Positions 19,008 to 27,507 of a stretch of 64,000 nt of DNA are shown here, piece after piece. The DNA comes from Deltaproteobacteria bacterium (GTDB lineage Bacteria > Desulfobacterota > Desulfomonilia > UBA1062). The DNA is taken from the NCBI GenBank assembly GCA_029552245.1, contig JAKPDW010000086.1, positions 1 through 64,000 on the forward strand, read 5' to 3'. Under the pieces are notes generated by a model. It did no database searches, was not told where the DNA came from, and saw only the letters and a program-made list of their open reading frames with translations. Made by a program: the position numbers and the translations under genes. Numbering within the stretch: the first letter of the stretch is position 1; each line of letters begins with the position of its first letter.

Positions 19008-19340
19008 TCAATACGCCATGGTCTTCTTGTGTGCAGTGTATGTATACGAGAGACCCCAGAGCGGTCCCGGCTTGTGCCGGCGGATCACTTCGCGACCTGG
19101 GGTCCCGCGAGAATCCCCCTGAGTCAAGGGCGAGGGAAAAACGTCCTCTCCGAGGATCACATCGAGGCCTCCCATCTCAGGAAAACTCACACACCGTTCG
19201 AGCATGTCGAAAAACGACCGAGGGCTCACCGTTTTGACATACGATACCCTGGGAAAGGGTCCTTGCACTCCCCCATCGTGACCATATCTCAGGCGGCGTC
19301 CGCTCACCTTCATCTCCCCGGCATGCGAGTGATCGTGCAT
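19008..19340 (-). CDS. doubtful 110-residue ORF in the nucleotidase leader
   Basis: An open frame from ATG 19340 ends 25 bases before the nucleotidase ATG, downstream of the sigma-54 start near 19371, so it would be on the same transcript. The product starts MHDHSHAGEMKV and is soluble. Codon bias is weaker than in clear host genes and only a weak AGG precedes the start; a second ATG preceded by GGGGAG (MKVSGRRL) is possible. It may be no more than untranslated leader. Confidence 0.22.
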   Translation of the reverse strand: MHDHSHAGEMKVSGRRLRYGHDGGVQGPFPRVSYVKTVSPRSFFDMLERCVSFPEMGGLDVILGEDVFPSPLTQGDSRGTPGREVIRRHKPGPLWGLSYTYTAHKKTMAY

Positions 19341-19381
19341 GCCTGGAGCTTCCGAAAACGTAGTGGATGGAGCATTGAACA

Positions 19382-19397
19382 TGCAATGTCACTGCCA
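19382..19397 (-). promoter_or_regulatory. sigma-54 promoter facing the 5'-nucleotidase gene
   Basis: Read on the minus strand the site is TGGCAGTGACATTGCA, with TGGCA, TTGCA and exact GG-N10-GC spacing. The start would be near 19371, giving a ~390-base leader to the nucleotidase. It shares the TGACATTGC core with the opposite promoter at 19558. Confidence 0.65.
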
Positions 19398-19466
19398 TGC
19401 CAGTCCCTTATAATTGCCTGATAATCCAATATATTATGACCGCCAGAGGGGGGGCATGAGCAATTC

Positions 19467-19485
19467 TTTTCCCCATAGGGGAAAA
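19467..19485. promoter_or_regulatory. perfect palindrome centred between two divergent sigma-54 promoters
   Basis: TTTTCCCC-ATA-GGGGAAAA (19467-19485) has perfect 8-bp arms. Its centre (19476) is ~105 bases from each inferred transcription start (about 19371 and 19584). That is the usual distance and form of an enhancer bound by a dimeric sigma-54 activator, so one site could serve both genes. Confidence 0.6.
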
Positions 19486-19557
19486 ACGGATTCCGTCCAC
19501 CCTCTCCTTCCCGGAACCTTTCCCACGATAAGAATGTTTTTTCTTTGCGTTATGTCA

Positions 19558-19573
19558 TGGCATTGACATTGCT
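19558..19573 (+). promoter_or_regulatory. sigma-54 promoter of the propeller-protein gene
   Basis: TGGCATTGACATTGCT fits the consensus at every key position with GG-N10-GC spacing. Transcription would start near 19584, ~74 bases before the ATG at 19658. Confidence 0.75.
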
Positions 19574-19657
19574 TGAAGAATGTGGGGTTCGTGCCTCGAG
19601 GGGGGAGACCACTGGTGTCCTCCAGTGGCACTTAATTGATTTTTCAAGAGGTTCTGC

Positions 19658-22600
19658 ATGGGAAAGGGCGACATCCGCACGAGACCGTTGACGGCGTTCT
19701 TGTGCTCTTTCTTGCTCCTGCTCGCGGCGGCGCCCACACCTTCCCACGGGTCGGCATGGCGTTGGCAGAACCCGCTTCCCCAGGGAAACACCCTTCACAC
19801 CGTGTGGTCTGCGAGATCGGGCGAGGTCTTCGCGGCGGGAGACCGGGGGACCATCCTCGTCTTCTCCCCTGCCCTGCAAACCCCCGTGGTCTTCAGCAAC
19901 ACGACGACGAACGATATCCTGGCGCTCTGGGGTACCTCGTCCAGGGACGTCTTCGCCGCAGGCGCCTCGGGAACGATCCTCCACTTCGACGGTTCGGAAT
20001 GGATCACGATGCACTCGGGGACCAGGGAGCACCTCTGGGGCGTATGGGGGAGCGCGCCCAACGACGTGTTCGCCGTCGGGTCCGGGGGAACCATCCTGCA
20101 CTATGACGGGAACTCGTGGCAACCCATGAAGAGCCCGACCACCAAGACCCTGAGATCGGTCTGGGGTATTTCTCGAGAACTGGTGTTCGCCGCCGGGTAC
20201 GACGGGACGGTGGTGCGTTACAACGGTGTGGACTGGTCGGTCGAGCAGGTCGGTACCCACAGGGACCTCTATTGTATAAAAGGTATATCGGGTATCGATG
20301 TCTTCGCGGCAGGTGCCGAAGGCACCCTGCTGCACTTCGACGGCGCCGCATGGAAACCCCTGAACAGTCCTGACCTCCGTGGCGACTTCTCCTGCCTCGC
20401 GGCCGGGTATGACGGGATGGTGTTTGTCGCCACCCAGAAGGGGGACGTGTTCTCGTATAACGGCAAGAAAATCATCAAGTTGACATCCCCGCCGGTGCCC
20501 GGCGGCCTCACCGGTATGTGTAGAACCCCTGACGGCCTCCTCTACCTCGTGGGTTCCATGGGCACGTTCCTCTGTGGAGATACAGGGACGTGGAACTCTC
20601 TTGCCACAGGCTTAAGGACCGAGTTCTCCACCATAGGACGCGGGCACGGCAACGACGTGATAGCCTCTGGTTCCGGCGGCGCCTTCGCCGTCTACGATGG
20701 GGTAGCATGGCGCCAGGTGGATGCAGGTATGACCAAGGGCGTGTCCGCAGTGTGGAGGGACGCCGCATCCGACAAGATCTTCGTGGTCGGCGAAAAGGGC
20801 ATGATCAGACGCCACGACGGACGATCCTGGCACGAGATGACCAGCCCCACGTCCGAGAACCTCAACGATATATGGGGTGTTTCCGAGAAAGATGTCTTCG
20901 CGGTCGGGGATGGGGGGACCATCCTCCACTTCGATGGGTTCGACTGGGTCCCCATGAAATCGAATACCTCCAAGGACTTGCGCTCCGTGTGGGGGTATTC
21001 GAGGGAAAGCGTGTATGCCGTCGGGGAAAACGGGGTCATCCTTCGCTACGACGGAGATGCATGGGAGGCCTTGCCGAGGAAGACCGCGCACACCTTGAAC
21101 GGCTTGTGGGGAAGCTCGGAGAGAGACCTGTTCGCAGTGGGTGACATGGGCACCGTTCTCCACTTCGACGGTTCCTCCTGGTCCACGATGGACACCGGCA
21201 TGCTCATGGATCTCCACTCGGTATGGGGCTCGGGCGCCGACGACGTGTACGCGGTCGGCGAAAAGGGCACGATGCTCCACTTTGACGGCTCATCGTGGAG
21301 CCTTCTCCACCCCATGACCACGCTCGACCTCATGGCGGTCTGGGGAAGTTCTGCGGATGACGTGTACGTGGCTGGGCAAGGAGGTGTCATCCTCCACTAC
21401 GGCACCTCGGCTGACCGGGCCATGAACACCGTCGCCCATGCACGGGATGCCCGGAGCACGGTGGGCGATCCCGACATGTATGCAGCACGCACAGCGTTCG
21501 TCCCCGAGGATGAGGCCTTAGACGGAGTGACAGGAGAGACCGTGGATGCGCAGGTCGTCTTCCAGAGAAGAAAGAATGCGAGCAAGAGCCTGCTCGAGTT
21601 CCTGGCGATCCTCGCAGAGGAGAAAGGTCTCTCGAGAGGCGGGCAGGCGCTCGCGGACGCAGGGTCGGCCCCCGTCGGCCAAGGCGGGACCGACGGGCGT
21701 TCGACGACGATGCTTGCGGCAACGGAAAGTCAAAAGGTCACGGCGGCGGCGAATGCCCGGTCAGAGACGCTCGTGGCTGACCTCGGGGTTCCTGCCGGCG
21801 CGATGGACACTAACTCATCTCCTTCCCACGTTTCCGTGCCGGACGATGGGGGTGCCGGCACGCGGGGAGCGGCATCCATGGCACCCATGGACACGATGCC
21901 TGAAACGCGGGTCGCCCTCGGCGGGAAAGAACCCACCCCCGTTGCGGCAGGTTCCAGACCATCGGCTGAACAACCTTCGAAAACCCCCGGCCTGACCCCA
22001 TCCACGGACCTTGCAGGCATTGCGCAAGAGACAGGGCCTGGAACACCAGGGGTCGCCTCGACGACAGAGGCAGGAGTGGGGAACAACGAGGTGGCCGAGG
22101 CCGCCCGCTCCCAAAACGATGCCATATCGCCCGCAGGCAAGGCTGAGGGCCTCAAGTCTGATGAACTCCTCGCACGTCTGGATGGTTCCACCTCCAAACC
22201 GGCAGAGACCCAGGGTTCCCTTACAGTCGAGGGTGACCCCGGCATTGGCGGCAACACCTCTATCGAGGAAACCGGCCCCCAAGAAGTGATCATGGCATCG
22301 GCCGAGACCGGGACCGCCCCTGCCAAGGCTGGGGACAAGGACGAGCCGGCCCCTGCGGGTATCGACCAGGGTGCGTTCACACACCATCCGTCGAGCAGGC
22401 AGACCCCCTCCCCCGAGGTCAGGGGTGAGGACAGGCGCACAAGTGCGCGATCGCTCGCATCGATCAAGCCGGAAGGCGGCGACGACCACGGCACGGGCGG
22501 CGACATGAGCGGGCCGGGCCCGGCAGCGGATTCGACCGGGGCGCGCACGCCCACGTCCGTGGCATCCATGGCGCCTGCCCAGGATGCGGTCAGCGGCGCG

Positions 22601-22843
22601 CAACCCTCCGCCAAGGCGGGCGGCACGTCGCTCGGTTCGACGGCGACTCAGTGGGGGATGCCCACCCACGCTCGACCTTACTACCCTGCAGAGTCGATCT
22701 ACACGCATGTGCTCCAATGGATCCTCGCCCTCTCGCTTGCCGGATTCTTCCTCTTCGGGCTCATCACCACCTTGGTGTGGAGAGAAGAGCGGGTCCACAG
22801 GATCCTCCTGCACCTCACCAGCCAGGTCACCCCGGAGAAGTGA
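19658..22843 (+). CDS. large exported beta-propeller-repeat protein with C-terminal membrane anchor
   Basis: 1061 residues in three parts. A signal peptide covers residues ~1-31 (core LTAFLCSFLLLLAAAP). Residues ~38-590 hold fourteen tandem ~39-residue repeats of the form VWGSSxxDVFAVGxxGTILHYDGxxW, which by count would make two seven-bladed propellers. Residues ~590-1010 are a low-complexity Ala/Gly/Pro/Thr-rich linker. One transmembrane helix follows at ~1018-1041 (VLQWILALSLAGFFLFGLIT), with a short basic cytoplasmic tail. The propellers should therefore sit in the periplasm on a long flexible stalk. AAGAGG precedes the ATG and a sigma-54 promoter lies upstream. Such repeats occur in uncharacterised exported proteins; ligand and role are unknown. 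Confidence 0.85.
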   Translation: MGKGDIRTRPLTAFLCSFLLLLAAAPTPSHGSAWRWQNPLPQGNTLHTVWSARSGEVFAAGDRGTILVFSPALQTPVVFSNTTTNDILALWGTSSRDVFAAGASGTILHFDGSEWITMHSGTREHLWGVWGSAPNDVFAVGSGGTILHYDGNSWQPMKSPTTKTLRSVWGISRELVFAAGYDGTVVRYNGVDWSVEQVGTHRDLYCIKGISGIDVFAAGAEGTLLHFDGAAWKPLNSPDLRGDFSCLAAGYDGMVFVATQKGDVFSYNGKKIIKLTSPPVPGGLTGMCRTPDGLLYLVGSMGTFLCGDTGTWNSLATGLRTEFSTIGRGHGNDVIASGSGGAFAVYDGVAWRQVDAGMTKGVSAVWRDAASDKIFVVGEKGMIRRHDGRSWHEMTSPTSENLNDIWGVSEKDVFAVGDGGTILHFDGFDWVPMKSNTSKDLRSVWGYSRESVYAVGENGVILRYDGDAWEALPRKTAHTLNGLWGSSERDLFAVGDMGTVLHFDGSSWSTMDTGMLMDLHSVWGSGADDVYAVGEKGTMLHFDGSSWSLLHPMTTLDLMAVWGSSADDVYVAGQGGVILHYGTSADRAMNTVAHARDARSTVGDPDMYAARTAFVPEDEALDGVTGETVDAQVVFQRRKNASKSLLEFLAILAEEKGLSRGGQALADAGSAPVGQGGTDGRSTTMLAATESQKVTAAANARSETLVADLGVPAGAMDTNSSPSHVSVPDDGGAGTRGAASMAPMDTMPETRVALGGKEPTPVAAGSRPSAEQPSKTPGLTPSTDLAGIAQETGPGTPGVASTTEAGVGNNEVAEAARSQNDAISPAGKAEGLKSDELLARLDGSTSKPAETQGSLTVEGDPGIGGNTSIEETGPQEVIMASAETGTAPAKAGDKDEPAPAGIDQGAFTHHPSSRQTPSPEVRGEDRRTSARSLASIKPEGGDDHGTGGDMSGPGPAADSTGARTPTSVASMAPAQDAVSGAQPSAKAGGTSLGSTATQWGMPTHARPYYPAESIYTHVLQWILALSLAGFFLFGLITTLVWREERVHRILLHLTSQVTPEK

Positions 22844-23108
22844 ACCCGTCGTGACCACGAGCCTGATGCGCCTTCAGCGCACAATCGATACGGGGCGCAT
22901 GCATCAGGCCGCGCCCATCGTAACCGCAAGGATTTCCTGAAAGATTGTTCTTCCAGCAAGGAGCGTAGGATCACGGCGTATCGTGCAAGCCGCCTCATAC
23001 CCGGCAAACCGCCTTTCAGGGATGACGGCATTGACCTGCGCACCCCGCATCCGCGCCTGTCGCACGACGGCCCTTGTGCACAAGGTCGCGTTCAGGTAGA
23101 GCAACCTT
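22844..23108. other. gap between the propeller gene and mutL
   Basis: 265 bases with no supported ORF. The segment 22855-22960 contains partly self-complementary CTGATGCGCC/GGGGCGCATGCATCAGGC arms that might act as a terminator for the propeller gene, but the pairing is imperfect. Confidence 0.3.
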
Positions 23109-24911
23109 ATGTCGAGGATACGGGTGCTCCCCCCCGAAGTGGCGAGCATGATAGCCGCCGGCGAGGTCATCGAGAGGCCGGCGTCTGTGGTCAAGGAGCT
23201 GGTCGAAAACGCCATCGACGCACAGGCGGGCTCGATCGTGGTGGACATCAAGGGAAACGGCTGCGATCTCGTCAGGGTGACCGACGACGGGGCGGGCATG
23301 ACGCCCGAAGAGCTCGACAAAGCCATCCTCAGGCACGCGACGAGCAAGATCGGTTCTGCCGAGGACATCTTTGCCATCAAGACCCTCGGGTTCAGGGGCG
23401 AGGCCCTGCCGAGCATAGCGGCGGTCAGCAGGACGACGATCGCGAGCAGGCCCCGCTCGACGGATACGGGCGCTGCGCTGGTGATCGAGGCAGGGGTGGT
23501 GACGAGGCGCTGCCTCAAGGGAATGCCCCCGGGCACGACGGCGGAGGTGGCAGACCTCTTCTTCAATACCCCTGCCAGGAGAAAGTTCCTCAAGACAACG
23601 GCCACCGAACAGCGCTCGATCATCGACGTGATCGCCAGGTACGCCCTCGCCTACCCAAAGCTCGCCTTCCAGCTCGGCATCGACGGCCGCACCGTTATCG
23701 ACGCCCCGGGAAACTCCTCGCATGAAGAGAGGGCCAGGTCTCTCATCGGCAAGTCCTCCGCGGACAGGATGGCGACTTTCTCCAGGGATACCGATATGTT
23801 GCGTGTTTTCGGCCTGCTCGGCCGGATACAGGACGCGAGGAAAAACCGATCCGGCATGTACGTGTTCGTGAACGGCCGCTCCGTCAAGGACGGCATGATA
23901 ACGGCTGCGATCATGGGGGGATATGCGGGGGTGTTGGTCAAGGGCTCCTATCCCGTGGCGGTCGTGTTCATCGAGGTCGACCCAAGAGAGGTGGACGTGA
24001 ACGTCCACCCGACGAAGGCGGAGGTGAGGTTCAGGAACCCGGCAGCTGTCTTCGGCATCCTCTCCTCGGTGATCAAGGAGGCGGTTTCCTCGTCCATGCA
24101 CATGAACGCATCGTCATCTCCTGGAGAGGACGCCTGGTTGACCGGCAGGGGCATCCCACAGGCAGGCAGGCTCGCGGAGGCGGCCCTTCCCCCACACTTG
24201 CACCCCTATGCAGGTCAACGGCAAGGCGAAGACGGCCCCACCCGGCCTCGAGGCCGCCCCGTCGACGCAGCGGAGACCCTGCCGCTCTTCGGTGCGGAAC
24301 GAGACGGTGCCGGGCATGCCTTTTCCTATGCCGGGCTCACGATACTGGGCAGCTTCAGGAATGCGTATCTCGTCCTCTCCGACACGGACTCCCTCTACAT
24401 CCTCGACCAGCATGCGGCACACGAGAGGGTGACCTACGAGAGGCTCAGGCGGGCGTACCACAGCGGCCGTATCCCTTCCCAGTCCCTGGTTTCCCCCAGG
24501 GTCGTGGAACTGACCCCCGGCGACTTCGCCGCGTTCCTCGATGCCCGCGATCTCATTGAATCCCTTGGTTTTTCGTGCGACCCGTTCGGGGAGCGGACCG
24601 TCCTGGTCAGGGCGGTGCCCCAGGAGGTCACCGGCAGCGACGTCGAGGGGGTAATCCTGGACGCAATCCACGCGCCAACCGAGGGGTATGGTCAAGACAC
24701 GGCAGGGGGCCGTAAGATCGATGCGATCCTCGCGGCACTCGCCTGCCGCTCGAGCGTGCGCATCGGCGTCTCGCTCGGTCGCGAGGAAATCGAGCGTCTC
24801 CTCCTCGACCTCGACCGCCTCGGAAGCCCTGCAACCTGCCCGCACGGCAGGCCCCTCTACAAGAGGATCACCCTCGGGGACATCGAGAAGTGGCTGAAAA
24901 GGAAACCCTGA
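23109..24911 (+). CDS. mutL: DNA mismatch repair protein MutL
   Basis: MutL couples MutS mismatch recognition to strand removal. The 600-residue product has the GHKL ATPase motifs in order: ELVENAIDAQAGSI, DDGAGMTPEEL, ATSKIGSAEDIF, and TLGFRGEALPSIAAVSR, then FFNTPARRKFLK. The C-terminal dimerisation domain includes LDQHAAHERVTYERLR, containing the DQHAxxER element that carries the nicking endonuclease site in MutL proteins of organisms without MutH; GQxxxxE-type companions should be checked. CPHGRPLY near the C-terminus fits the metal-binding CPHGRP motif. The C-terminus overlaps the miaA start. Confidence 0.97.
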   Translation: MSRIRVLPPEVASMIAAGEVIERPASVVKELVENAIDAQAGSIVVDIKGNGCDLVRVTDDGAGMTPEELDKAILRHATSKIGSAEDIFAIKTLGFRGEALPSIAAVSRTTIASRPRSTDTGAALVIEAGVVTRRCLKGMPPGTTAEVADLFFNTPARRKFLKTTATEQRSIIDVIARYALAYPKLAFQLGIDGRTVIDAPGNSSHEERARSLIGKSSADRMATFSRDTDMLRVFGLLGRIQDARKNRSGMYVFVNGRSVKDGMITAAIMGGYAGVLVKGSYPVAVVFIEVDPREVDVNVHPTKAEVRFRNPAAVFGILSSVIKEAVSSSMHMNASSSPGEDAWLTGRGIPQAGRLAEAALPPHLHPYAGQRQGEDGPTRPRGRPVDAAETLPLFGAERDGAGHAFSYAGLTILGSFRNAYLVLSDTDSLYILDQHAAHERVTYERLRRAYHSGRIPSQSLVSPRVVELTPGDFAAFLDARDLIESLGFSCDPFGERTVLVRAVPQEVTGSDVEGVILDAIHAPTEGYGQDTAGGRKIDAILAALACRSSVRIGVSLGREEIERLLLDLDRLGSPATCPHGRPLYKRITLGDIEKWLKRKP

Positions 24912-25822
24912 TCGTCATCACCGGGCCGACATGCTCTGGAAAGACATCGTGCGCCCTCGAGCTCGGGCGGATCTTCCCCGTCGAGGTCATATCCGCCGAC
25001 TCCATGCAGGTCTACAGGTACATGGACATCGCCACGGCCAAGCCCACACCGGAAGAACGCCGGGCAGTACCCCACCACCTGGTGGATGTCGTCAACCCCG
25101 ACGAGGAGTTCAACGCGGCGAGGTTCGTACGCATGGCGATGCGCGCCCTCGAGGACATCAGGTCGCGGGGCAAGATACCCATGGTCGTGGGCGGAACGGG
25201 CCTGTATGTCAAGGCCCTCGTACACGGCCTCCTGGAGGCCCCGGGATGTTCCCCGCCGCTGAGGCTCGCCCTCAAGCAGGTCGCGCGGAAAAGGGGCCTG
25301 TCCTTTCTGAGAGAGATGCTCGAGAGGCTCGATCCGGTTTGTGCCGCCCGCATCCTCCCCAACGACGAGATCCGGCTCGTCAGGTACCTCGAGATCGTCC
25401 TGTCCACCGGCAGGCGCCCAAGCGAGCTGATGCACCTTCACAGGTCGAGCCCCGCCCTCTTCGATGCGAAGGTCGCGTGCATCGTCCCGGAGCGGGAGCG
25501 CCTCTACAACTCTATATCCGCAAGGACCGGGGTCATGTTCGACAGGGGCCTCGTCGAGGAGACGAAGCGGCTGCTCTCCATGGGGTACGACCCTTCCTTG
25601 CGGACCATGCAGACCCTGGCGTACAAGCATGTCGTATCCTATGTGGCCGGCTCGATAGGGCTCGATGAGTGCAGGTTCCTCGTCGAGAGGGACACCAAGA
25701 GGTTCGCGAAACGCCAGCTCACGTGGATCAGGTCGCAAGAGGGGAACGTGTGCCTTCCCGATGCCTCTGAGGCCTTCGACACGGTAGCCCGGTGGATCGC
25801 CGAGGAAAGGGTTTCACCGTGA
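24890..25822 (+). CDS. miaA: tRNA dimethylallyltransferase MiaA
   Basis: MiaA adds a dimethylallyl group to A37 of tRNAs reading UNN codons. The 310-residue protein has P-loop ITGPTCSGKTSCALELG, the substrate block VISADSMQVYRYMDIATAKPT and VVGGTGLYVKALVHGL. The GTG start lies inside the 3' end of mutL (22-base overlap) after GGGGACATC; mutL-miaA linkage is common in bacteria. MiaB is not in the window. Confidence 0.96.
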   Translation: MAEKETLIVITGPTCSGKTSCALELGRIFPVEVISADSMQVYRYMDIATAKPTPEERRAVPHHLVDVVNPDEEFNAARFVRMAMRALEDIRSRGKIPMVVGGTGLYVKALVHGLLEAPGCSPPLRLALKQVARKRGLSFLREMLERLDPVCAARILPNDEIRLVRYLEIVLSTGRRPSELMHLHRSSPALFDAKVACIVPERERLYNSISARTGVMFDRGLVEETKRLLSMGYDPSLRTMQTLAYKHVVSYVAGSIGLDECRFLVERDTKRFAKRQLTWIRSQEGNVCLPDASEAFDTVARWIAEERVSP

Positions 25823-26134
25823 CGCATCCGGAGGAGCAAGCCTCTTCCCTCGACAGAGTGCAGGCCTTTCCTCAGGATCGTTCACGACGGGGACTTCGGG
25901 GATGCCCCCTCGAGGCCTTCCCTCGAGGTGACGGCGAACTGAACGACCTCCGCCACGAGCCGCCTGCAGAATCATTCTCCGGGAATCCCGGCGCCCCTCA
26001 CCCTCGTCGGCTGTGATCATCCCGGCGCCAATGACCCAAGTGCAAGCCTTCGTGCGCCTGGGACGTGTTTTATGGTATGGCTTCTCACGGTGCACGGTCA
26101 TGCGCGTCGACAGCCGAGACGTTCGGGTGGGAAC
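25823..26134. other. 312-base gap between miaA and ttcA
   Basis: No ribosome-binding site with an ORF, hairpin or recognised RNA element is seen. A TTTTATGGTATGG patch near 26070 may hold a -10 element for ttcA. Confidence 0.3.
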
Positions 26135-26899
26135 ATGAAACAGAGATCCTTTGCATATCTCGAGAGGCTTCTGAGAAAGAAGACAGGCCAGGCGATCCAT
26201 GATTACCGGATGATCGAAGAGGGAGACCGCGTCATGGTCGCCGTGTCCGGCGGAAAGGATTCCCTGGTCCTCGTGAAGATACTCTCCCTGCTGCGCCGTG
26301 CCGCTCCCGTCGAGTACGAGCTCATGCCGGTCTACGTAAACAGCGGCTTCGACAGCGGCTTCGACAGGGTCAAGGCGTGGATCGAGGATACGCTCGGGCT
26401 CGATGTCATCATCCACGATGCGTACATCAGGGAGATCCTCGACACCGTGGGAGACCCGGACAAGAGCCCCTGCGCCCTGTGCTCCAGGCTCAGGCGGGGC
26501 CACCTCTACAGTCTCGCCACACAGATGGGCGCCGACTCCATCGCGCTCGGTCACCACCTGGACGACATCGTCGAGACCTTCCTGCTCAGGTGCTTCTACA
26601 CCGGCCAGATAGGAGCGATGGCGCCGTCACGGGTGACCGACGACGGGAAGAACCGCATCATCAGGCCTCTCGCCTACTGCACCTCGGAGCTCATCGATGC
26701 CTACTTCAGCCGCCTCGAGGTCGAACCCGTGACGGTGGAGTGCCCGGCACGGCCCGACGGCAAGCGCATGCTCGTAAGGGACTACATCAAACGCCTCGAA
26801 CGTGATATACCTCGGGTGAGATACTCTCTATTCGCCGCCCTGGGAAACATCGACGCCAGGAGCCTGTGCACGAAGGGGGGAGACCCATGCGGATCCTGA
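26135..26899 (+). CDS. ttcA: tRNA 2-thiocytidine-forming TtcA-family protein
   Basis: A 254-residue adenylating PP-loop protein that thiolates cytidine 32 in tRNA with a 4Fe-4S cluster. The PP-loop is VMVAVSGGKDSLVLVKIL at residues ~34-51; PCALCSRLRRGHLY holds the CxxC, and VECPARPDGKR supplies the third cysteine. ALGHHLDDIVETFLL is the conserved HHxDD block. It is somewhat shorter than the E. coli protein. The ATG 26135 after GGGTGGG is preferred to an upstream ATG at 26072. Fe-S assembly could come from the SMS pair at 11.1-13.0 kb. Its end overlaps the yciO-like gene by 13 bases. Confidence 0.88.
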   Translation: MKQRSFAYLERLLRKKTGQAIHDYRMIEEGDRVMVAVSGGKDSLVLVKILSLLRRAAPVEYELMPVYVNSGFDSGFDRVKAWIEDTLGLDVIIHDAYIREILDTVGDPDKSPCALCSRLRRGHLYSLATQMGADSIALGHHLDDIVETFLLRCFYTGQIGAMAPSRVTDDGKNRIIRPLAYCTSELIDAYFSRLEVEPVTVECPARPDGKRMLVRDYIKRLERDIPRVRYSLFAALGNIDARSLCTKGGDPCGS

Positions 26900-27507
26900 T
26901 TGACCCTCAACGGATAAAACCGCGGGTGGTCGAGCAGGTTGGCGAGATACTCATGGATGGCGGTATCATCGTGTACCCCACGGACACCGTGTACGCCCTG
27001 GGCTGCATCGTGAGCAACAAGCACGGTCTCGAACGGATAAGCAGGATCAAGGCGTCGAACAAACCCAAGAGCGTCATCTTTTCCGATATCAAGATGGTGT
27101 GCGATTACGCGAAGATGGACAACGAGGCCTACAGGCTCATGCGCCTCATCTTTCCAGGGCCCTACACGGTGATCCTGCCCGCGACCAAGAACGTGCCCAA
27201 GCTCCTGCAGTCGAAACGCAAGTCCATCGGCGTCAGGATTCCCGATCACTGGTTCTGCAGGTCGCTCGTGGAGAAGGTCGGGGAACCCATCATCACCACG
27301 AGCGTACCCCTTGCGGACGACCGTATACACATAGATCCCGTCGAGATCGAGGCCCACCTCGGGCAGCAGGTGGATGCCATCGTCGACAGCGGCATCCTGC
27401 CCGACATCCCCTCCACGGTGATCTCCCTCGAGGAGGACACCCCGAGGATAGTCCGGTACGGTCTCGGACCCACCGACCTGTTCGAGATCGAGGGGGCCGG
27501 GCCTTGA
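26887..27507 (+). CDS. Sua5/YciO/YrdC-family threonylcarbamoyl-AMP synthase-like protein
   Basis: This 206-residue member of the YrdC fold is nearest the YciO branch. The conserved core is GGIIVYPTDTVYALGCIVSN, followed by IKASNKPKSVIFSD (KxR-like substrate loop) and FPGPYTVILPATKNVPK. YrdC/Sua5 makes threonylcarbamoyl-AMP for the t6A37 tRNA modification; YciO proteins are poorer at it, so the exact role is open. ATG 26887 has GGGGGAG upstream. It is translationally linked to ttcA upstream and rng downstream, in keeping with an RNA-modification operon. Confidence 0.85.
   Translation: MRILIDPQRIKPRVVEQVGEILMDGGIIVYPTDTVYALGCIVSNKHGLERISRIKASNKPKSVIFSDIKMVCDYAKMDNEAYRLMRLIFPGPYTVILPATKNVPKLLQSKRKSIGVRIPDHWFCRSLVEKVGEPIITTSVPLADDRIHIDPVEIEAHLGQQVDAIVDSGILPDIPSTVISLEEDTPRIVRYGLGPTDLFEIEGAGP

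Larger units (their letters stand above)
18983..19657. other. divergent intergenic region with two sigma-54 promoters
   Basis: 675 bases separate the nucleotidase (leftward) and propeller gene (rightward). They hold two outward-facing sigma-54 promoters and a central palindrome, listed separately. Between 19000 and 19371 lies a long leader for the nucleotidase; it has an 8-bp inverted repeat (GACCCCAG 19052-19059 with CTGGGGTC 19097-19104) and a possible ORF. No known riboswitch was recognised. Confidence 0.5.

Noticed and set aside
19052-19104. GACCCCAG/CTGGGGTC inverted repeat as a riboswitch or terminator
   Set aside because: Only an 8-bp helix with a 37-base loop, no T-run and no match to a riboswitch core I know; noted only as part of the leader.
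19245-19266. TTGCA box with GGAAAGGG upstream on the plus strand
   Set aside because: GG and GC are one base too far apart for sigma-54, which tolerates almost no spacing change.
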